This document shows positions 16,011 to 24,997 of a DNA stretch of 41,794 bases, piece after piece. Below the pieces are notes generated by a model. That model saw only the letters and a list, made by a program, of their open reading frames with translations. It ran no database searches and was not told the origin of the DNA. The stretch lies in NCBI GenBank assembly GCA_002167215.1, contig NHDS01000031.1, positions 1-41,794 on the forward strand, in the 5' to 3' direction. The first letter of the stretch is position 1. Each line of letters starts with the position of its first letter. The DNA comes from Pelagibacteraceae bacterium TMED65. Its GTDB lineage: Bacteria; Pseudomonadota; Alphaproteobacteria; TMED127. Made by a program: the position numbers and the translations under genes.

Positions 16011-17389
16011 AAAAACCTAAAATTACTAATTCGAATAAACTATATAATAAAGCTATTAAAATAATTCCAGGTGGTAGCCAGACGTTTAGTAAGGGTCCAT
16101 CACAATTTACAAATAATTTTGCACCTAAGTACCTTAAGAAAGGCAAAGGGTGTAAGGTTTGGGATGAAGATGGTAACAGCTACATAGATTATGTAATGGG
16201 GTGTCAGCCACTAATATTAGGTTATTCAGATAAAGACATAAATAACGCTGTAAATAAACAGCTGAAAAATGGCTCAACATTTTCGCTGATGAATAGATTA
16301 GAGATCGAAGTAGCTGAATTACTTGTTAAACATATACCAAGTGCAGAAATGGTAAGATTTGGAAAAAACGGCGGAGACGCAACTACAATAGCAATTAAAA
16401 TTGCAAGAGCAGTTACAAAAAAACAAAAAATTGCATTCTGTGGTTACCATGGATGGCATGATTGGTTTATTGCCTCTACAGACAAATCTAACGGAATTCC
16501 AAAATTTAATGATGACCTTATTTATAGCTTTGAATATAACAATATTAAAAGTTTAGAGAGTGTTTTCAAAAAAAATAAAAATGAAATTGCTTGTGTAATC
16601 ATGGAACCCATAACTGTTCCAGAGCCAAAGTGCTTTACGAAAGTTTGTAAAAATAATTCATGTAAAATAAATAAAGTTTGTAGGAATAATTTTTTACACA
16701 AGGTAAGAAAAGTCTGCAAAGAAAATAATGCTTTACTTATCTTTGACGAAGTGGTCACAGGTTTTAGATATTCAATAGGTGGAGCTCAAGAGTATTATAA
16801 TGTGACACCAGATTTAACTGCTTTAGCAAAAGGTATTAGTAATGGCGTTCCACTTTCAGCAATTGTGGGAAAAAAAAAATACATGTCTTTATTGGGTGAT
16901 GATGTTTTTTTCTCTTTTACTTATGGTGGTGAATGTTTAGGATTAGCAGCAGCTAAAGCTTGTATTAAAAAGTTGATTAAGAAAAAAGTACCTAATTACC
17001 TTCAAAATATAGGTTCATTTTTTCAATCTAATCTAAATAAAATTATAAAAAAATACAAGATGGACTCTTTCTTGTCCTGCGATGGGCACCCTTGTAGAAG
17101 TGTTTTTACTATTAAAGATTTTAAAAATTATAAAAATTTAGAGATTAAAACTTTTATCCAACAAGAGTTATTTAGAAGAGGAATTTTATGGGCGGCTTAT
17201 CATTCATTAAGTTATATGCATAAAAAAAAAGATATACAAAAAACCTTAAATGCTTTTGACGAAACATTCAAAATTTTATCAAAAATAATAAAAGAAAAAC
17301 AGAATATTAAATTAAAAATCGAAGGTGATTTAGTAAGTCCAGTATTCAGAAAAGTTTCTGATTTTAACTCATTTATAAATAAAAGATAA
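16007..17389 (+). CDS. Class-III aminotransferase, glutamate-1-semialdehyde-aminomutase-like, with a Cys-rich insertion
   Basis: The protein has 460 residues. IIPGGSQTFSKGP (19-31) and VWDEDGNSYIDYVMG (51-65) are the N-terminal arm and strand of the HemL-like group. FGKNGGDATTIAIKIAR is the PLP phosphate loop, LIFDEVVTGFR (244-254) contains the PLP-binding Asp247, and K275 in LAKGISNGVP is the Schiff-base lysine. It is likely a sugar aminotransferase rather than a heme enzyme because it overlaps the cytidylyltransferase gene by four bases inside a ulosonate module. Residues 209-225 carry Cys at 209, 214, 219 and 225, with another at 237. This replaces the short loop normally found before the Asp strand and could bind a metal. 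Confidence 0.85.
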   Translation: MKKPKITNSNKLYNKAIKIIPGGSQTFSKGPSQFTNNFAPKYLKKGKGCKVWDEDGNSYIDYVMGCQPLILGYSDKDINNAVNKQLKNGSTFSLMNRLEIEVAELLVKHIPSAEMVRFGKNGGDATTIAIKIARAVTKKQKIAFCGYHGWHDWFIASTDKSNGIPKFNDDLIYSFEYNNIKSLESVFKKNKNEIACVIMEPITVPEPKCFTKVCKNNSCKINKVCRNNFLHKVRKVCKENNALLIFDEVVTGFRYSIGGAQEYYNVTPDLTALAKGISNGVPLSAIVGKKKYMSLLGDDVFFSFTYGGECLGLAAAKACIKKLIKKKVPNYLQNIGSFFQSNLNKIIKKYKMDSFLSCDGHPCRSVFTIKDFKNYKNLEIKTFIQQELFRRGILWAAYHSLSYMHKKKDIQKTLNAFDETFKILSKIIKEKQNIKLKIEGDLVSPVFRKVSDFNSFINKR

Positions 17390-17403
17390 TTTAAAAATAT
17401 ATT

Positions 17404-18297
17404 TTGACTAATAAACAAAATTTAATTTTTGAGACACTTCTAAAATTAGGTCTTACATCGAAGAAAAGTAGATTTCTTTTTAATAAAAAAACAAGAGATG
17501 TAAGAGATTTAAAAGTTTGGAAAGATTCCAATAGCGGTGTTATTTATATTGATAATTATTATGTAGGTAACAAGATCTATGCCAAGGGCGCTTATAGGGC
17601 AAATGAAGTAAAAAAATTGAAAATTGAGAAACAATTTACAGATATAGAAAATGATGCTCAAAGAAGATTTAAGTCTAACTTAAAATATGTAAAAGGAAAA
17701 ATAGTAGGAGATTTTGGCTGTGGTGCAGGTCATTTTTTAAAACTTGTAAAGCCATATTGTAAAAAAATAGTTGGTATTGAACTTCAAAAAAACTATATAA
17801 ATACGCTAAATCAGGAGGGTATTTACTGTATCGATAATTTAAAATTTTTAAAAAATGAAACTTTAGATATTGTTTTTTCTTTCCATGCCATAGAACATTT
17901 GCCAAATCCAATAGAAATTCTATTTGAAATAAAAAAAAAAATAAAAAAAGGTGGAAAAATTTTGATTGAAGTTCCACATGCAAATGATTTTCTATTAACT
18001 TATTTAAAATCGGATAGCTTTAAACAATTTACATTATGGAGTCAGCACTTAATTTTACACACACATGAATCTTTGAAAAGGATTTTAGAACATGTGGGAT
18101 TTAAAGATGTAAAAACATATGGTGTTCAAAGATATCCATTATCAAATCATTTATTTTGGCTTTCACAAGGAAAACCAGGTGGCCATAAGTCAAAATTTTC
18201 AGAGATTGAGTCTGCCAGATTATTTAACCTTTATGAAAAATCTCTTCAAAAAATTAATGCTACTGATACAATAGTTGCTTTAGCTAAAATAAAATAA
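17404..18297 (+). CDS. Class I SAM-dependent methyltransferase (Methyltransf_23-like)
   Basis: The protein has 297 residues from TTG 17404. VGDFGCGAGHFLKLV (101-115) is SAM motif I, VGIELQ is motif II with its acidic residue, DIVFSFHAIEHLPNP is motif IV, and GGKILIEVPH is post-motif. The about 90-residue N-terminal extension resembles those of sugar-methylating enzymes in glycan clusters. It probably methylates the ulosonate or a neighbouring sugar. It ends one base before the stop of the convergent SDR gene, so the two transcripts terminate into each other. No classical terminator is visible. An A11 tract at 17931-17941 lies in frame. Confidence 0.8.
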   Translation: MTNKQNLIFETLLKLGLTSKKSRFLFNKKTRDVRDLKVWKDSNSGVIYIDNYYVGNKIYAKGAYRANEVKKLKIEKQFTDIENDAQRRFKSNLKYVKGKIVGDFGCGAGHFLKLVKPYCKKIVGIELQKNYINTLNQEGIYCIDNLKFLKNETLDIVFSFHAIEHLPNPIEILFEIKKKIKKGGKILIEVPHANDFLLTYLKSDSFKQFTLWSQHLILHTHESLKRILEHVGFKDVKTYGVQRYPLSNHLFWLSQGKPGGHKSKFSEIESARLFNLYEKSLQKINATDTIVALAKIK

Positions 18298-18298
18298 C

Positions 18299-19081
18299 CT
18301 ACCAAATAGTTCTTCCTCCATCGATTATCAATGAGTGTCCAGTCATATAAGAATTTTTTTCATCAAGAAGAAAAAAAATTGGAGATATAATTTCTTCTAA
18401 ATTACACATTCGTCTTAAAGGTATTAGTTTAGAAACTTTTTTAACAAAACTTTTATTTAAACTTTTATTATATACACCACCAAAACAAATTGAATTAACT
18501 CTTATTCCTTTCGAAGATAACAAGGTTGAAAAATATTTTGTCATTCCAATAATTCCATGTTTTGAAACAGAGTAAACTAGAGGTTTTAATGATCCTTTTT
18601 TATAAATATTTTGATTTGGAGCAATTATCCCAAGATCAGAGGAAAAGTTAATTATTACTGAATTTTTAGATTTTTCCATAATTTTTGATACTTCATATAT
18701 TGTAAACATGTATCCTTTAAGGCTTATATCAATTTCATTTTGCCACATTTTAATAAATGAACTGTATTGTTTAAAATAGTCAGGGTTTTTTGCATTAGCT
18801 TGTGGATTTATTCCAGCACAATTTATAAGACCATAAATTTTAATTTTTTTGCTTTTTAGCATTTTAATATTTCTAATTATTTTATCTTGTTTGGTAATAT
18901 CAATTTTGATTAGGTTAATTTTTGTCATATATTTTTCTGATAATTTCTTAATTTCAGCTGAAAACTTCTTATCAAATTTAATATCCCATAAAATTAAATT
19001 ATAATTTTCACATAATTGTTTAGAAAAATATTGTGATAAATATCCATTAGCACCTGTAATAATTAAATATTTTTTTTTCAT
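18299..19081 (-). CDS. Short-chain dehydrogenase/reductase (PtmA-like position)
   Basis: This is a classical SDR of 260 residues: TGANGYLSQYF (9-19) for NAD(P), NCAGINP (87-93), catalytic Ser at 147/148 in NFSSD, Y170 and K174 in YSVSKHG, then IRVNSICFGGV and the C-terminal SYMTGHSLIIDGG. It is a sugar or keto-acid oxidoreductase of the cytoplasm. PtmA-type SDRs of this kind occur in legionaminate clusters, which fits the module on the other side of its partner gene, but the substrate is not proven. It is followed upstream, on the same strand and 12 bases away, by the GT-B-like gene. Confidence 0.85.
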   Translation of the reverse strand: MKKKYLIITGANGYLSQYFSKQLCENYNLILWDIKFDKKFSAEIKKLSEKYMTKINLIKIDITKQDKIIRNIKMLKSKKIKIYGLINCAGINPQANAKNPDYFKQYSSFIKMWQNEIDISLKGYMFTIYEVSKIMEKSKNSVIINFSSDLGIIAPNQNIYKKGSLKPLVYSVSKHGIIGMTKYFSTLLSSKGIRVNSICFGGVYNKSLNKSFVKKVSKLIPLRRMCNLEEIISPIFFLLDEKNSYMTGHSLIIDGGRTIW

Positions 19082-19093
19082 AAAATTTAATTC

Positions 19094-20482
19094 TTATTCA
19101 TCCTCAATCATAAATAAATTATTATTTAACTTTTTTATTTTCAATTGTTTTTTTAAAATTATTTTTTTTGATAATATTTGAATTTTATTCTTTAGTTCAT
19201 TTAATTCAATATTTTTTGAAAATTTATTGTGTTTAGAAAATTTTTTTTGTGAAAAAAGTCCTGAAAATTTTTCAATAATTAATCTATTAAACCTTACATA
19301 AATAGCAATTAAATAGTTTAGCAATGATTTAATTTTAAATTTCACAGGCTTTTTTAATTTTAAACTATTAAAATTTTTAATGTCTTCAATTAAAACATTA
19401 GATATTTTTTCATATGAATTATTGTTAAAATTTTCAAGAAAATATTCTAAATTACTTTTCTTCAAGTCAACGAAATTTTTATTTTTTAATATTTCAGTTA
19501 GTTGATTTTTAACCTCTATGATTGACTTTTTTATATAGCTAACTTTGATAGGTATTTCTTGTGCAACATTCTCATCAAAAATTGGAAGGTATGCTATAGG
19601 TTTTTTATTGTTTAAGAAACATTCTATTGCTGTAGTGCAGTCATGATGTATCAAAGTATCAGAAATTGCAATCATATCTCTTGCAGGAACAGAGTTATTA
19701 ACAATAATATTTTCAAAATTTTGAAAGTGTTTTTTATAAATATCATGACTCTCTACAGGATGAGGTCTAAAAAAGATTTGAATATCAGGGTTTTCATTGG
19801 AAATTTCTTTTGTAAGTTTTATAAAATGATTTCTTAATTCATTGCTATATTTCTTCCTAACTTTATCAAATTGGTATGAACTCTTTAGATAATTTTTTTT
19901 ACTTATTAATCTTATTATTTTAAGTTCATCTGGAACAGAACTGTTACCACTTGTAAATGTTGAACTTATTACAATACATTTTTTTTTTTTATATTGTTCT
20001 AAAAAATTATCATAAAAATCATTAAAGTTTTCAGAACAGAGATCAAATCTTGGGTTGCCCGTGACTAAAAATTCAGAGTGGTTAAAAAATTTTTTTTTAT
20101 TTTTAATTATTTCTTCATAAATTAGATTTGACCAAATAAAATTTTTTCTAATTAAATCTAAATTATCCGTGTCTATGTCAAAAGACACTAAATTTCGATT
20201 TTTTTCAAATATACCACCTTCCTCACTTAAAGTATAAATTAAGCAACCTCTTTTAGCTAAGTAATAATACCAACTGCTGTATCTCGTATCGATACCTTTT
20301 TCGAGATATATCATTTTTTTAATATTATTATTTTTAATGATAAATTTATTGACTTCGTGTTGTGATCCAATAATAAATTTTACATTTTTTACATACTTAA
20401 TTACTGACAAAACTGTAATTAAACGTGCATCAAAATCTCTTATGTAGATGTCACAAGGAACAAAGAAATATATATTTTTCAT
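19094..20482 (-). CDS. GT-B-like surface carbohydrate biosynthesis protein
   Basis: The protein has 462 residues. It resembles the surface carbohydrate biosynthesis proteins with a glycosyltransferase/glycerophosphotransferase-like GT-B fold. VTGNPRFDL (140-148) opens the second half, IQIFFRPHPVE (about 235-244) carries the His-Pro motif, and HHDCTTAIECFLNNKKPIAYLP (about 279-300) is the donor-site loop and helix. The C-terminal roughly 80 residues are Lys/Leu/Asn-rich and probably helical. It may transfer a CMP-activated ulosonate or a polyol phosphate. A coding A12 tract (19979-19990) is in frame. It is divergent from the next gene across 205 bases. Confidence 0.65.
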   Translation of the reverse strand: MKNIYFFVPCDIYIRDFDARLITVLSVIKYVKNVKFIIGSQHEVNKFIIKNNNIKKMIYLEKGIDTRYSSWYYYLAKRGCLIYTLSEEGGIFEKNRNLVSFDIDTDNLDLIRKNFIWSNLIYEEIIKNKKKFFNHSEFLVTGNPRFDLCSENFNDFYDNFLEQYKKKKCIVISSTFTSGNSSVPDELKIIRLISKKNYLKSSYQFDKVRKKYSNELRNHFIKLTKEISNENPDIQIFFRPHPVESHDIYKKHFQNFENIIVNNSVPARDMIAISDTLIHHDCTTAIECFLNNKKPIAYLPIFDENVAQEIPIKVSYIKKSIIEVKNQLTEILKNKNFVDLKKSNLEYFLENFNNNSYEKISNVLIEDIKNFNSLKLKKPVKFKIKSLLNYLIAIYVRFNRLIIEKFSGLFSQKKFSKHNKFSKNIELNELKNKIQILSKKIILKKQLKIKKLNNNLFMIEDE

Positions 20483-20687
20483 TATTAAGTTTTTTAATCT
20501 GTTTTATATATTTTTAAATAATATTATTTTTTTAAATTTCTCTATATTATTCAAATAAAATTTAACTTTTAATCTTAGTATTAATTATTTAATTGATTGT
20601 AAGTTAAAATATTAATTAACATACAAACACTATTTGTAATATAAAAAGATTTAGTAAAGAACTTTAAAATTAAAAAATAGATATTCA
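20483..20687. promoter_or_regulatory. Divergent intergenic region between two GT-B-like genes
   Basis: These 205 bases lie between genes transcribed outward, so they should carry promoters for both the minus-strand pair and the long plus-strand module. The sequence is almost entirely A/T with several TATAAT-like strings, too many to choose among. No hairpin, operator repeat or small ORF is supported. Confidence 0.35.
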
Positions 20688-22007
20688 ATGAATATAAAAA
20701 AAATATCAAAAAAAAAACTAGAAATAATTTTTATTATATTTCGCGAAGAAAGTTTTGGACATAAGGATATAGATCATTTGTTGCCCTTTTTATATTTTTT
20801 GAATTCAAGTAGTAATTATAATTATAGTGCTAATTTATTAATATTAGAAAATCAATCTAACTATAAAAAAAATTTAGATCCTAGAGTACAATTTTTATTT
20901 AAATTGAAAAATATACAAATCAAATATTTATTTAATAACATTTTTCTATCAAAAATTAAAAACACCTTAGAAACTTTTAATAATAATTTTTTAATTAAAT
21001 TTTTTAATAGAGTATTTAATAGATTTTACTTAACTTATTTAAAAACAAAATTTAGACAAATTAAATTAAAAGAAAAAGTTGGAAAGAATTTTATAAAATC
21101 TAAAAATCCATTGGTTGTTACTTTGCACTCAAATACTAAAGTTCAAAAATTAGTAGGGAAAATAAAAGAAATCAATAAAAAAACAAAATGGATGGTTCTA
21201 CCTCATGGCACTGAACTTGCAGAGAATGATATGTTAATTGATACTGATTTAAGAAAAAAAAAAGAAAATAAAATCAATAAAAATTACTGTAATTTTGATT
21301 TTTATTTATTTAATAATAAATTTGATATTTTAAAAAAAAAAATTAAATCATCGGAGCAAAAAAAATATTATTTATTAGGTTCTTTAAGATTTTGTAAGGA
21401 GTGGTTAAAAACTAAATCAAAACTTAATTTAGATGGTAATGATGTAGCTGTTAATAGGAAGTTTAAGGTTAAAATATTATTTGTTTTACCTAAGAAAAAT
21501 ATAAATATTTTTTGGGATGAAGTTATTAGAACAATTGAATTTATATCAAGTTATAGTGAAATTGAAATAATAGTATTAAATTATGATTCTTTTTTCCCTA
21601 TCTTCCCCAATCAATTAAAGGAAAGAAATAATATAAGGTTTTATTTGATATCAAAACCTCACTCAACTTCAAAATTAATTGAATGGTCAGATATTATATT
21701 GCATGCAGGTTCAATTGTTGTATTTGAATTTTTTATTAAAAAAAAAATTACCGTGCTGCCAAGATATTTGACGTGTAATACTTTTTTTAGTGAGAAATAT
21801 GATGCTGGATTAGTTTTAAAAAATAGAGATGAATTAAGAGACTTATGTAATGAGGCGATATCTTCATTAAAAAATTTAAAATATAAATATGAAAAAAATT
21901 ACAATTATAAAAATAAAAAATTTATTGATGATTTTGTTAATGCAAACACAAAATCAGTCCCATCTAATTTGATGAAAATAATATCAAAGATATATGATAA
22001 GTTTTAA
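20688..22007 (+). CDS. Unrecognised GT-B-like polysaccharide protein
   Basis: The protein has 439 residues with no confident family. Features resembling GT-B glycosyl/polyol-phosphate transferases include KWMVLPHGTELAEND (about 168-182), a short strand-loop LLGSLRFCKEW, then VKILFVLPKK opening a second Rossmann half. The C-terminal SDIILHAGSIVVFEFFIKKKITVLPRY (about 340-366) is shaped like the donor-site loop of CDP-glycerol transferase-type proteins. The N-terminal 30 residues are basic without a signal peptide. It is divergent from a protein with the same general layout (19094-20482) and heads the second ulosonate module, so a transfer step for that module is plausible but unproven. Confidence 0.5.
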   Translation: MNIKKISKKKLEIIFIIFREESFGHKDIDHLLPFLYFLNSSSNYNYSANLLILENQSNYKKNLDPRVQFLFKLKNIQIKYLFNNIFLSKIKNTLETFNNNFLIKFFNRVFNRFYLTYLKTKFRQIKLKEKVGKNFIKSKNPLVVTLHSNTKVQKLVGKIKEINKKTKWMVLPHGTELAENDMLIDTDLRKKKENKINKNYCNFDFYLFNNKFDILKKKIKSSEQKKYYLLGSLRFCKEWLKTKSKLNLDGNDVAVNRKFKVKILFVLPKKNINIFWDEVIRTIEFISSYSEIEIIVLNYDSFFPIFPNQLKERNNIRFYLISKPHSTSKLIEWSDIILHAGSIVVFEFFIKKKITVLPRYLTCNTFFSEKYDAGLVLKNRDELRDLCNEAISSLKNLKYKYEKNYNYKNKKFIDDFVNANTKSVPSNLMKIISKIYDKF

Positions 22008-22050
22008 TATTGAAAAAAAATCTTGTTAATTTATTGATAATATTAGTAAC

Positions 22051-22728
22051 ATGATAAATGCAATTATTCAGTGTCGAATGAGTTCCAAAAGGTTTCCTGG
22101 TAAAGTACTTTCTCCATTTATGGGAAAGCCACTTTTATTAAATGTTGTTAACCGTTTAAGAAAAACTAAAATTAAATCATCTATTATATTAGCTACGAGT
22201 AATGAAATTTTAGATGAACCTTTGGTGGTGTATGCGAAAAAAATTGGTATAGATGTTGTTCGTGGTCCGCGAGATGATGTAGTAAAAAGATACATCCTAG
22301 CCCTAAAAAAACATAAATGCGAGGCTTTTTTCAGAATATGTGGAGATAGTCCATTGTTGTTTCCAAATTTATTTGATTATGCAATTTCTATATACAATAA
22401 AGAGAATGTTGATTTAGTTAGCAATGTTTTTCCAAAAACGTTTCCACCTGGTATGAGCGTTGAATTAATTAAAAGTTCAACTTTTATTAAGAATAATAAA
22501 AATATTGTAAAAAAAATTGACCGTGAACATGTTACAAAATATTTTTATGATAATTCTAAAAAATTTCAAATCTTTAATATTAAGTGTGATAAATATGTAA
22601 ATCCAAATTTAGACTTAACCGTTGATGAAATAAAAGATTTAAGAAATCTAGAAACTTGGTATTTAAAAAAAGGTAAAAAGTATATGAAACTTTTTCCTAT
22701 CAAGTTTTCTAAAATGTTAATAAAGTAA
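22051..22728 (+). CDS. SpsF/NeuA-type cytidylyltransferase
   Basis: The protein has 225 residues. IIQCRMSSKRFPGKVLSPFMGKPLL (5-29) is the NTP-binding loop of SpsF-like nucleotidyltransferases. It is followed by ILATSNEILDEPLVVYAKK, VVRGPRDDVVKRY and RICGDSPLL, the last with the metal-binding Asp. PNLDLTVDEIKDLRNLE near the C-terminus is characteristic of SpsF. It should activate a sugar acid with CTP. Because it begins the run leading to the second NeuB gene (26738), it is the likely CMP-donor enzyme for that module, as the NeuA-like gene at 15339 is for the first. Confidence 0.85.
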   Translation: MINAIIQCRMSSKRFPGKVLSPFMGKPLLLNVVNRLRKTKIKSSIILATSNEILDEPLVVYAKKIGIDVVRGPRDDVVKRYILALKKHKCEAFFRICGDSPLLFPNLFDYAISIYNKENVDLVSNVFPKTFPPGMSVELIKSSTFIKNNKNIVKKIDREHVTKYFYDNSKKFQIFNIKCDKYVNPNLDLTVDEIKDLRNLETWYLKKGKKYMKLFPIKFSKMLIK

Positions 22729-22791
22729 AAAAAATTTTTATTGTTGTGTCTTTTAAAATTAAAAAAAATTTTTTAAATTTGGAGTATTTTA

Positions 22792-23811
22792 TTGAGTATA
22801 AATAAAAAAATTAAGGCTGCTGTTATAGGTTTGGGAGTTGGTATTCATCATGCCAGAACTTTGAACGCTCATCCTAATTGTGAACTTATTTGGGTTTGCG
22901 ACTTTAATAAAAAAAAACTTGAAGATGTAAGATTTGAATTTCCTAAAGCCAAATTAACTTCTAATTCAAGAGATATTTTCAATGATGAAAATATAGACTT
23001 GGTTTGTATAGCTTCACACGATGAATTTCATTATTCACAAGTATTAGAATCATTAAATAATAACAAACATGTTTTTGTAGAAAAGCCAATTTGTATGACG
23101 TCAAAAGAAGCTGGGGATATTAAAAATATGCTAAAATTAAAATCAAATTTAAGATTATCATCTAATATGGTTTTGCGTACCTGTCCACTCTTCTTAAAAG
23201 TTCGTAAAGAAGTCACACAGAATATTTTGGGAGATATATATTATATAGAAGCTGATTATTTTTGGGGAAGAAAGGAAAAATTAATTTCAGGTTGGAGAGC
23301 AGAAGCAAATTTTTACTCAATTATTCATGGTGCAGCTGTTCATATGATTGATTTAGTTGTTTGGATAGTTGGAAAAAATCCTTTAACAGTCAAGACTTTA
23401 GGAAATAACATTTCAACAAAAGGAACTAAACAAAAGCATAATGATTTTGCAGTTCTTCTTCTAGGTTTTGATAATAACATGACTGTTAAGATATCTTCCC
23501 ACGGTGGATGTATACATCCACATTTTCATTCGTTAAAAGTTTTTGGTAAAAACTCTTCATTCATTCATGAAAGTACAGGAACTGTCTGGATCAATTCAAA
23601 TAAAGATGAAAAAAATTTTATTCCAGAAAGTGCAGATTATCCTGCAAAAAAAGAGAGAAATAAAGTTTTAATATCTTTCATAGACACCTTATTGAACTTA
23701 AATAAAAATGTATTAGTTTCAGATAATGAAGTTTTTAACACTTTAAGTATTTGCTTAGCAGCTGAACAGTCGTCTCAAACAGGTAAAAATGTAAATATAG
23801 AATACTTGTAA
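22792..23811 (+). CDS. Gfo/Idh/MocA-family oxidoreductase
   Basis: The protein has 339 residues from TTG 22792, preceded by GGAG about seven bases upstream. AVIGLGVGIHHARTL (10-24) is the NAD(P) loop, VCIASHDEFHY (71-81) the sugar-side strand, and VEKPICMT (96-103) the Glu-Lys-Pro catalytic motif. A metal- or substrate-site IIHGAAVHMIDLVVWIVG follows at about 176-193. It probably oxidises or reduces a nucleotide sugar or ulosonate intermediate. Such genes (PtmF-like) sit beside SpsF- and DegT-type genes in legionaminate-type clusters. It is complete, unlike the degenerate relative at 145-1164. Confidence 0.85.
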   Translation: MSINKKIKAAVIGLGVGIHHARTLNAHPNCELIWVCDFNKKKLEDVRFEFPKAKLTSNSRDIFNDENIDLVCIASHDEFHYSQVLESLNNNKHVFVEKPICMTSKEAGDIKNMLKLKSNLRLSSNMVLRTCPLFLKVRKEVTQNILGDIYYIEADYFWGRKEKLISGWRAEANFYSIIHGAAVHMIDLVVWIVGKNPLTVKTLGNNISTKGTKQKHNDFAVLLLGFDNNMTVKISSHGGCIHPHFHSLKVFGKNSSFIHESTGTVWINSNKDEKNFIPESADYPAKKERNKVLISFIDTLLNLNKNVLVSDNEVFNTLSICLAAEQSSQTGKNVNIEYL

Positions 23812-23842
23812 TATTTTATTTAAAACTATAAATAAGTATTTT

Positions 23843-24997
23843 ATGCATAATATACCATTTGGAAAACCACTTATTGGCCTGGAGGAGAAAGAAGCAGTAT
23901 TAAAAGTAATGGATGGTTCAACTCTTGTACATGGACCTGTTGCACTAGAATTTGAGAAGAATTTTGCGTCTTTTACAGGGGCTCCTCATGCCATAAGCGT
24001 TTCTTCATGTACTGCGGGAATGCATTTAATTTATTTTGCTTTAGGTTATGGCCCAGGTGATGAAGTTATAGTTCCGGCCCAAACTCATATTGCGACAGCT
24101 CATGCAGTAGAATTAACAGGTGCAAAACCTGTGTTCATTGACTCTGAAAATGAAACAGGCAATATTGATATAAACCTGATTGAGTCTGCGATTAATTCAA
24201 AAACTAAAGCAATAGCGGTAGTACATTATTTGGGTGCACCAGTAAATATGCCAAAGATATTAGAGATTGCAAAAAAATATGATCTTTTCGTTCTTGAGGA
24301 TTGTGCACTGTCCCCAGGAGCAACTATAGATGGAATACATACTGGTCTCCATGGTGATGCAGGCGTGTTTTCATTTTATCCGGTAAAACATATGACAACA
24401 GCTGAAGGAGGAATGATTATACTTAAAGATAAAAAGTTGGCAGAAAAACTAACTTTACTAAAAGCCTTTGGTGTGAATAGAACTCACGGAGAGCGTAAGG
24501 TGCCAGGAGTTTATGATACTATAGATTTAGGATTTAATTACCGTATGAGTGAAATTCATGCAGCTATTGGCTCTGTTCAAATTAAGAAACTTGAAAAATT
24601 TTTAATAAAAAGAAAAGATAATTTTTTATATTTAGAAAAATATTTAAAAAATATACCTGGAATAAAAATTTTATCACAGCCTTCAAATGAACATTTTAAT
24701 AGTTGCTATTATTGTTTAGGAGGTTTACTTGATGAGAATATTGCACCTAAAAGAGCTAAAATTATTACATACTTGAGTAAATTAGGGATAGGGACTAGCG
24801 TATATTATCCTCAGCCGGTTCCTAGAATGAAATATTATAGAAATAAATACAGCTATGATAAAAACAAATACTCAGTTGCAGCTCAGATAAGTGATAGTAT
24901 TATTGCTTTTCCTGTTGGACCACATCTTTCTAAAGATGAAATGGAGATTATAGGATTTGAATTAAAAAAATATATGCAAAAAAATTATTATGAATAA
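23843..24997 (+). CDS. DegT/DnrJ/EryC1 sugar aminotransferase (LegC/PglE-like)
   Basis: This is a PLP aminotransferase of 384 residues. SSCTAGMHLIYFAL (54-67) is the phosphate loop, LEDCALSPGA (151-160) stacks on PLP, and K182 in YPVKHMTTAEGG is the Schiff-base lysine, here retained in contrast to the ColD-like protein at 9233. LKAFGVNR and NYRMSEIHAAIG complete the family pattern. It would convert a 4-keto-6-deoxy nucleotide sugar to the 4-amino sugar. With the SDR immediately downstream (eight-base overlap) it forms the LegB/LegC-like pair expected for bacillosamine or legionaminate precursors. Confidence 0.88.
   Translation: MHNIPFGKPLIGLEEKEAVLKVMDGSTLVHGPVALEFEKNFASFTGAPHAISVSSCTAGMHLIYFALGYGPGDEVIVPAQTHIATAHAVELTGAKPVFIDSENETGNIDINLIESAINSKTKAIAVVHYLGAPVNMPKILEIAKKYDLFVLEDCALSPGATIDGIHTGLHGDAGVFSFYPVKHMTTAEGGMIILKDKKLAEKLTLLKAFGVNRTHGERKVPGVYDTIDLGFNYRMSEIHAAIGSVQIKKLEKFLIKRKDNFLYLEKYLKNIPGIKILSQPSNEHFNSCYYCLGGLLDENIAPKRAKIITYLSKLGIGTSVYYPQPVPRMKYYRNKYSYDKNKYSVAAQISDSIIAFPVGPHLSKDEMEIIGFELKKYMQKNYYE

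Noticed and set aside
16007..17389. hemL (heme biosynthesis) assignment
   Set aside because: The context is a ulosonate module with a four-base overlap to a CMP-sugar synthetase, and the protein has a Cys insertion not typical of HemL; a sugar aminotransferase is more likely.
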